Positions 58,771 to 64,000 of a DNA stretch of 64,000 bases are shown in pieces. A model generated the notes under the pieces. The model saw only the letters and a program-made list of their open reading frames with translations, did no database searches and was not told where the DNA came from. The translations under genes were made by a program, and so were the position numbers. This DNA is from Abelmoschus esculentus (Eukaryota > Streptophyta > Magnoliopsida > Malvales > Malvaceae). Numbering within the stretch: the stretch's first letter is position 1; every line of letters begins with the position of its first letter. The stretch lies in assembly GCA_035048815.1 (NCBI GenBank), contig JAUCBN010000017.1, forward strand, positions 12,396,936 through 12,460,935, given 5' to 3'.

Positions 58771-60311
58771 TTAAATTCAATTGAAGATACCGACTATTCG
58801 ATTATTATTTTGTTAATATAATTGGTAATTACAATTTCCGCGTTATATTTAATTGATAACTACAATTATCTTGTTGAATTTTAGAATTATTATTTTAATA
58901 TAATTGATTATTATAATTACCATGTTTTTTTTTAAAAAATTTGATCGTATGGTTTTATTAAGATAACCATAAGAGGACAACTCTGCCTAAGACCCCTTTT
59001 AATCTGAAATTTACATGTAGGGAGACTGGATATTGAGGTTGTTGATATTGTCATGCTTAAAAAGTGGTAAGCAATATTTATCTTACATCGAAAAAAATAG
59101 AAGTCTTAAAAGATATATAAACGGCGGTGTTGTATATTTTATCAACATATCTTTTAGTTAGAAGATAATGACTCTATGACAATATACATAAACGAATCTA
59201 ACCAGTCTATTTAGAACCAAACCCAATTTTATATATCATTACAACAAGTAAATCCCAATCGACAGTGTTGTGCGACTTTCATAGATCTATGACAAAACAC
59301 ACAAAAACAAAATTTTAGATCTAAATTGTGATACCTTTTTTCAGTCTGGTAGTGAATCATATCAGAGTGCGATACCGAAAGTTGGTTCGGCGTTTGGTAT
59401 ATTGTTTTGTTTCAACCAATAATATTATACAGTTTTTGTTTAAAGAAAACTTACAACAAATTTTATATTTTAAAGGTATTATTTTAAAAGGGTAATTAAA
59501 TTTAAATTATATTCTTAATTCTATTGACTGAATTCATCGATGATCACATCGTTATTATCATATTTTATCATTTTTCAATAATCTATCTTCGATAATCAAC
59601 AGTAGGTGTATCAATTAACTGTCTAATATTGAATGAAGTCAAACTTTTAAAAAAAGTCGGTCGATACACTTATCATCGGTTACTAAAAGTGATAACTAAA
59701 AAATGGTTATGATGGTCTGACAGCAGCAGTGATGGTCTTTGACGAAATAGTTAATGACAACAACGACTATAACAATGACAATTTTAGGTTAAAGATTTAA
59801 GATTATTTTATAAAAATTTTAAATTATTATTTAAAAGAATTGAAATTTGGTTTTTATTTAAAATTAATTAAAAATTAAATAAAATATATCAACTACTATA
59901 TTTTAATTGAATAATAATTTTTTAATAATCAAATACTTAAAATAACAAAAATAAAACTTTAAATATCTATTTTAAAAAATGTACATAAAAAATAACCACC
60001 TTAAACACATATTTTTTAACAATGGATGTGCAATGTTGAAAACTATCACCATGTCTAATAGATGTTAGTACATTCATTCTCATCCAATTTCGAACTGAAA
60101 CTATTTTTATTAATTATTTTTAAAGACAAATAAATATATAAATATATTTTTAAAATATTTAAATATAAAAATAAAAATCTTCAGAATAAATATATTTGAC
60201 CGGTTATTTAAATTATTCATATTTATCCTTCACAACCCTTTAGGTCATAAATTTTAAGCCACCAAAAGTACTCACTTTTCTTCCCCAAAGCCTCCAACGA
60301 TTCAAAACAAA
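58771..60311. other. AT-rich intergenic DNA, nothing recognised
   Basis: No coding signal and no repeat boundary could be supported. Confidence 0.45.
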
Positions 60312-60759
60312 TTAATTCTAGGGTAAACTACACCGGTGACCATCCAATTATTTGGGGATACCTATTTTGACCACCCAACTAAAGAACTCGTCAATCAGGT
60401 ATTTTGGCCACTGTCGTTAAAATTTTAACGAAAAAGTTAACAGCAGTGACGTAGCTGTTAATTAAAATCGGTAAAATTATACATTTAATCCCTCTAATTT
60501 ATTTATTAATTTATTATTTTATATATATTCCTCTCCAATCAGGTGGTGACACGTGTAATATGAACACTCAACCAACTAATGAACCACTAAGCCAAATTAC
60601 TTTTATTGTTATAATATATTTACATGTATTATTAAGTGATCAAGTTTTAGTAAAAGCCTAGAATAACAAAATTTCAAGTCCATTAATATTTAAATTAAAA
60701 TATTAAATATTTAAATTAAAATAATAAAACATTTAATAAATAAATCAAAATAATTAAAT

Positions 60760-61220
60760 ATTTAAAATACAAATATTAAATATTTGAATATTAAGTATTT
60801 GAATATTTTTATTCAATACTATTCGAATTAAAATATATGAATAATATTAAATATATAAATAAAAATATTAGTTGAAAAATAATAAATATTCAAATATTTT
60901 GATTAAAAATATTCGAATAAAAATATTTATATTTTAAATATTCAAATAAAAATATTTGGATATTCGAATAAAAATCATAAATATTTAAATATTTTTTATT
61001 CGAATATATGAATAAAAATTATGAATATTCAAATATTTGAATTTAAAAATATTCAAATAAAAATATTTAGATTTTAATTATTCGAACAAAAAATATAAAA
61101 ATATTTAAACAACGAAATTCAAATATTCGAATAATTAAAATCTAAATATTTTTATTTGAATATTTAGATTTTAATTTATTCGAATAATTAAAATCTAAAT
61201 ATTTAATATTTTTATTTAAA
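60760..61220. repeat. Low-complexity array of AAATATTCGAATA-like words
   Basis: Variants of AATATTCAAATATTTGAATA and ATTCGAATA recur many times without a fixed period. It forms the core of the fold-back element. Confidence 0.6.
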
Positions 61221-61401
61221 TATTAATCGATTTAAACAGTTGACCTTTGTTAAGGTAATTTAAATCTAAGAGATAACCATTTAATACTGCTTTTTCGGGT
61301 TTTATATTACAAAATTATATTGGTCTAGTAGTTCAACCCTTCAAATCCCCTCTTAAGCATTATCCCTTCATTTTCATTCTTCCCTTCTTTCTCACCAACC
61401 A

Positions 61402-61420
61402 GATGGTGACACGTGTCACC
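61402..61420. repeat. Perfect palindrome GGTGACACGTGTCACC
   Basis: A 16-base perfect palindrome containing the G-box-like core CACGTG, inside the fold-back element. A related half-site (GGTGACACGTGTAAT) occurs near 60542. Confidence 0.75.
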
Positions 61421-61879
61421 ACCTGATTGGGGCAAAAAATATATTAATTAATCATAAAAATAAGTTAATAATAAAATTAATCACCCAACCGATTTGTGAC
61501 ACATCATCACTGTTAACTTTTTCGTCAGAATTTTAACGGCAGTGGCCAAAATAGGTAGGTTTCAAAGTTAGAATACCTGATTGACGAGTTCTTTAATTGA
61601 CGAGTTCTTTAATTGGGTGGTCAAAATAAGTATCCACAAATAATTAGATGGTCACTGGTGTAGTTTACCCTTAATTCTAAATCCATCCAACAATTCAGAC
61701 AAAATCCCAACATACAATTGGTGAGGTGATGGTATTTGTGCCAGCAAACAGTTGCTTTTTGTATCAAAAAGTGTAGAACATGTCGACCCACGACTCCATA
61801 TGGACATGTTTTTACCATTCATGATTAATCATTGATATACATATCTTGGTACAAATAAAAAGGAATAAAATACACTGGA

Positions 61880-62035
61880 TGTAACAGTCATATCAGTGGT
61901 TAAGAAAATAATTATTATTTTTAAAGATTATAATTCGAATACTAGTAACATTAATATAATATTTGAACGATCAATGTCTAATGATTGAGAATATACTCTA
62001 AAACAGATATTATTGCAACCATCATAGTTGATTAA
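61880..62035 (+). repeat. SINE-like repeat, copy 3 (diverged)
   Basis: Shares AATTCGAATACTAG (B-box-like), TTGAACGATCAAT and ATACTCTAAAACAGATATTATTG words in the same order as copy 1 at 9385-9552. More diverged than copies 1 and 2. Confidence 0.42.
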
Positions 62036-62617
62036 AAAAATATATATTTAGGTTGTAGATTGCTGCCCACATCTTCAGGTAGGCTCATGGCATGTCCATG
62101 GATGTAGCTATGCAGGGCCGTGTATGTATCTAGACACAACATAACTCGATTCGATCTAATCATATAAGATATTATATATATATAATTAGATTCGAATTAG
62201 ATGAAAATTTAATAATTGTAGGATTTGTTTGGCAATGGCCTTTGTTTCAGTTTCTCATCGTATGCTTATTTTAGTCAGATTATTTAATCGTTTCATTTGA
62301 TTTCTTCTAAGCTAAGCTACTTCCGTTTTCAATTAACTGACTTAAATTGAATTATTCGTTTAATCAGGAACAAAAACTTAAATTACTGATTTAAAAAGGA
62401 TTAAAAATGTAATTATACCGCTCTACCTAATCCTCCTAGCTTTATCGCGTGTCAGTTTAGGAGTAGTGCAGGAGGCTAAACCGAGTGATTAAGTTTTTTA
62501 ATATTTTAAAACTTGAGGTTACACCGAGTCACGAAGTGCTTTTTTAATCTTAAATTAAACTAATCAGCTAGTGTTAGGGACCCACATGCTGAAAGCCATA
62601 AGACAGATAAGATACTT

Positions 62618-62657
62618 ACGTGGCATGTACTGATAAGTCCTAATCAAAGGACGTGGC
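62618..62657 (+). promoter_or_regulatory. Pair of ACGTGGC boxes (ABRE/G-box core)
   Basis: ACGTGGC occurs at 62618-62624 and again at 62651-62657 on the + strand. Such pairs are typical of abscisic-acid-responsive plant promoters. No downstream gene is visible in the window. Confidence 0.35.
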
Positions 62658-63404
62658 AAAACTGCCATCGTGCTGGATGGTGCATCCCAGCTGGCACTCG
62701 TCCTTTGCTTTTCCGTTGACAAGCGTACCATTCCCATCCCCACAGCTTTTGCCTGTGCTCGTATCTGGGAAAATTAAGTAATCAAATGAATATTTTTTAA
62801 TAACTTAAAGCCAGATACCGAGACGGAAGAACACGAACCGAGTCTTAAATACCCGTGTAAGAAGTTGGCAACACTACAACCCAGGAACACAGCCTGTCTT
62901 CCTTACAGTATTTGTTTATTTGCAAGAAAGAATATAAAACATAAAAAGAGAGAGACAAGGACAGAGAGGCAACTCACATGATGACTTGCACTTGATGAAA
63001 TATAGACAGGGATGAAGTCAAATAGAGATGAAAGAGATAATCACCTACTATTTAATTTTTTAAATTTATTTTTCATAAATTTATTTATTAATAAAAATAT
63101 ATTTAAAAATTTTAAAAGTTAGAAGTATATATTACAAATATAAAATTAATTTAGAGATTTAAAATTAATTTTATACATAAATATTGATGAAATTACAATA
63201 AAAATATAATTTAAAATTAAAATAATATATCAACTAAAATTAGTCTGGTTGAATATCCAATAACTAAAAAATTGACCCAATTATACTCGAGTTGTGTATC
63301 AAACTCGATTGAGTAATTTTCCCTAGAAATAATCTAATATTTTTGTTTCAGATAGTTTAGTCGAGTCAAACGAATCGAATATTTTTAAACACTCCTAATC
63401 ATAA

Positions 63405-64000
63405 GTCGACGAATATCTTTATTTATGGTGAATATCCATATATTAAGTTAAACTTTAATGAGTTCTATTATTTGGGTTTTATTATTAGGGTTTAATACCA
63501 TTGGAATTAGGGTTTTCATCTTATGTCTATAAATATAGACTTTTGGATAAAGTATTGTACACAACCTTACTTTGAGAATATAATGAACGTCCCTCTTTTT
63601 GTCTCTCATCTTTATTCATATATTTTGTTCTTGTTCTTTACTTTTATTTACAACATGTTATCAGTACGAGATTCTAACCAACGGAGGTATTTGTCGTTCA
63701 AATCTTAAAGAAGTTATTGAAAATAATTTATTACTAGCATGAATCAAAGATAAGTTATTCTCCTTCAATTATATTCTAATTACCGTTTTTCTTTCTTTCT
63801 TTCTTTCTTTCTTGATTTTTGACTTGATTTTTATTTTTTTAAAAAAAAATCTTTGGTTATTTGGTGTTTATGTAGCGATAAAGTGACTCAATTATCGTGG
63901 TGCTTATCGACAATTCCAGAAAAAGATTTTAACAAAATATTGGTGATTAAACCTACCTTATATTCAAATTAGTGAAAAGTCGGTTATATTTTATTTATAT
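63405..64000 (+). mobile_element. 5' end of a copia-type retrotransposon (cut by window edge)
   Basis: The LTR 63405-63655 closely matches 5114-5350 and ends TTTACAACA. TGTTATCAGTACGAG follows at once, the primer-site form seen in many plant copia elements. The first bases of the LTR differ from TGTTGT, so its left edge is uncertain. The interior from 63656 has a short ATG frame at about 63739 broken by an early stop; the rest lies beyond the window. Confidence 0.7.
63786..63813 (+). repeat. (CTTT)n microsatellite
   Basis: Six consecutive CTTT units in the leader of the copia element. Confidence 0.85.

Larger units (their letters stand above)
60312..61679. mobile_element. Mutator-like fold-back element (1350 bp) with perfect 9-bp target duplication
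   Basis: The element spans 60321-61670. It begins GGGTAAACTACACCGGTGACC and ends GGTCACTGGTGTAGTTTACCC. Inverted similarity runs well inward (for example GAACTCGTCAATCAGGTATT near 60385, and its complement near 61570). Flanks TTAATTCTA are identical (60312-60320, 61671-61679). The centre (about 60700-61220) is built of AAATATTCGAATA-like words. No transposase. The termini differ from those of the 24495 and 58001 elements, so it is a separate family. Confidence 0.88.
61680..63404. other. Intergenic DNA including a SINE-like repeat and a GC-richer promoter-like stretch
   Basis: Copy 3 of the SINE-like repeat lies at 61880-62035. Bases 62560-62900 are less AT-rich and hold two ACGTGGC boxes, but no coding sequence follows before the copia LTR. 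A hAT-terminus-like TTTTTAAACACTCCTAAT lies at 63379-63396. Confidence 0.4.

Noticed and set aside
5114..63655. The LTRs at 5114-5350 and 63405-63655 as the two ends of one giant element
   Set aside because: The first is followed by host-type DNA after a polypurine tract (a 3' LTR), while the second is followed by a primer site (a 5' LTR). The order is wrong for one element, and 58 kb of unrelated genes lie between.
1..64000. CRISPR arrays, bacterial operons, tRNA or rRNA genes
   Set aside because: No evenly spaced repeat-spacer pattern, no operon-like coding and no cloverleaf-forming sequence were seen. tRNA-like matches are primer sites of retroelements.

Overview
The window is nuclear DNA from a flowering plant. 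It has intron-split genes, an AT-rich background, a nuclear gene for a chloroplast Clp protease subunit, and a dense layer of plant-type LTR retrotransposons and small DNA transposons. The look of the retroelements suggests a eudicot, perhaps Malvaceae (cotton-like), but that is recollection of style, not proof.

Three intact host genes are present, all on the + strand. (1) 16166-20005: three-exon NFD4-like/nodulin-like major facilitator membrane protein, 586 aa. (2) 27371-31073: twelve-exon C-type cyclin-dependent kinase (CDKC, P-TEFb-type, PITAIRE helix), 514 aa, with one GC-AG intron. (3) 54282-56353: two-exon plastid ClpP3-type Clp protease subunit, 288 aa, catalytic triad present. They share no pathway and are separated by repeats.

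Repeats in order. 1-5012: minus-strand non-autonomous gypsy-type element primed by tRNA-Asp, next to a copia 3' end (5013-5350). 6077-8263 and 8402-9232: two hAT-type elements, each with a perfect 8-bp target duplication; a relative of the first lies at 20476-22846. 12256-14480: a 2.2-kb solo LTR. 23490-25520: a large inverted repeat with a Mutator-like fold-back element inserted in one arm. 31194-37389: a minus-strand copia element inserted 120 bp after the CDKC stop codon, carrying a nested solo LTR and a later tandem duplication of its LTR end. 38367-45843: a decayed chromodomain gypsy element, interrupted by a 2.4-kb LTR element (42361-44745). 49284-53969: a decayed copia element. 58001-58761 and 60321-61670: Mutator-like fold-back elements. 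63405-64000: the 5' end of another copia element. Three scattered copies of a SINE-like repeat are also visible.

The most noteworthy object is the 2.4-kb LTR element at 42361-44745. It has no retroviral-type genes. Between its LTRs it carries a complete 60-codon ORF resembling plant SMALL ACIDIC PROTEIN 1 and a fragment matching the Walker-B region of proteasome ATPase RPT3. It appears to be a retroelement that captured pieces of two host genes. All domain calls come from reading translations by eye; no database search was run.
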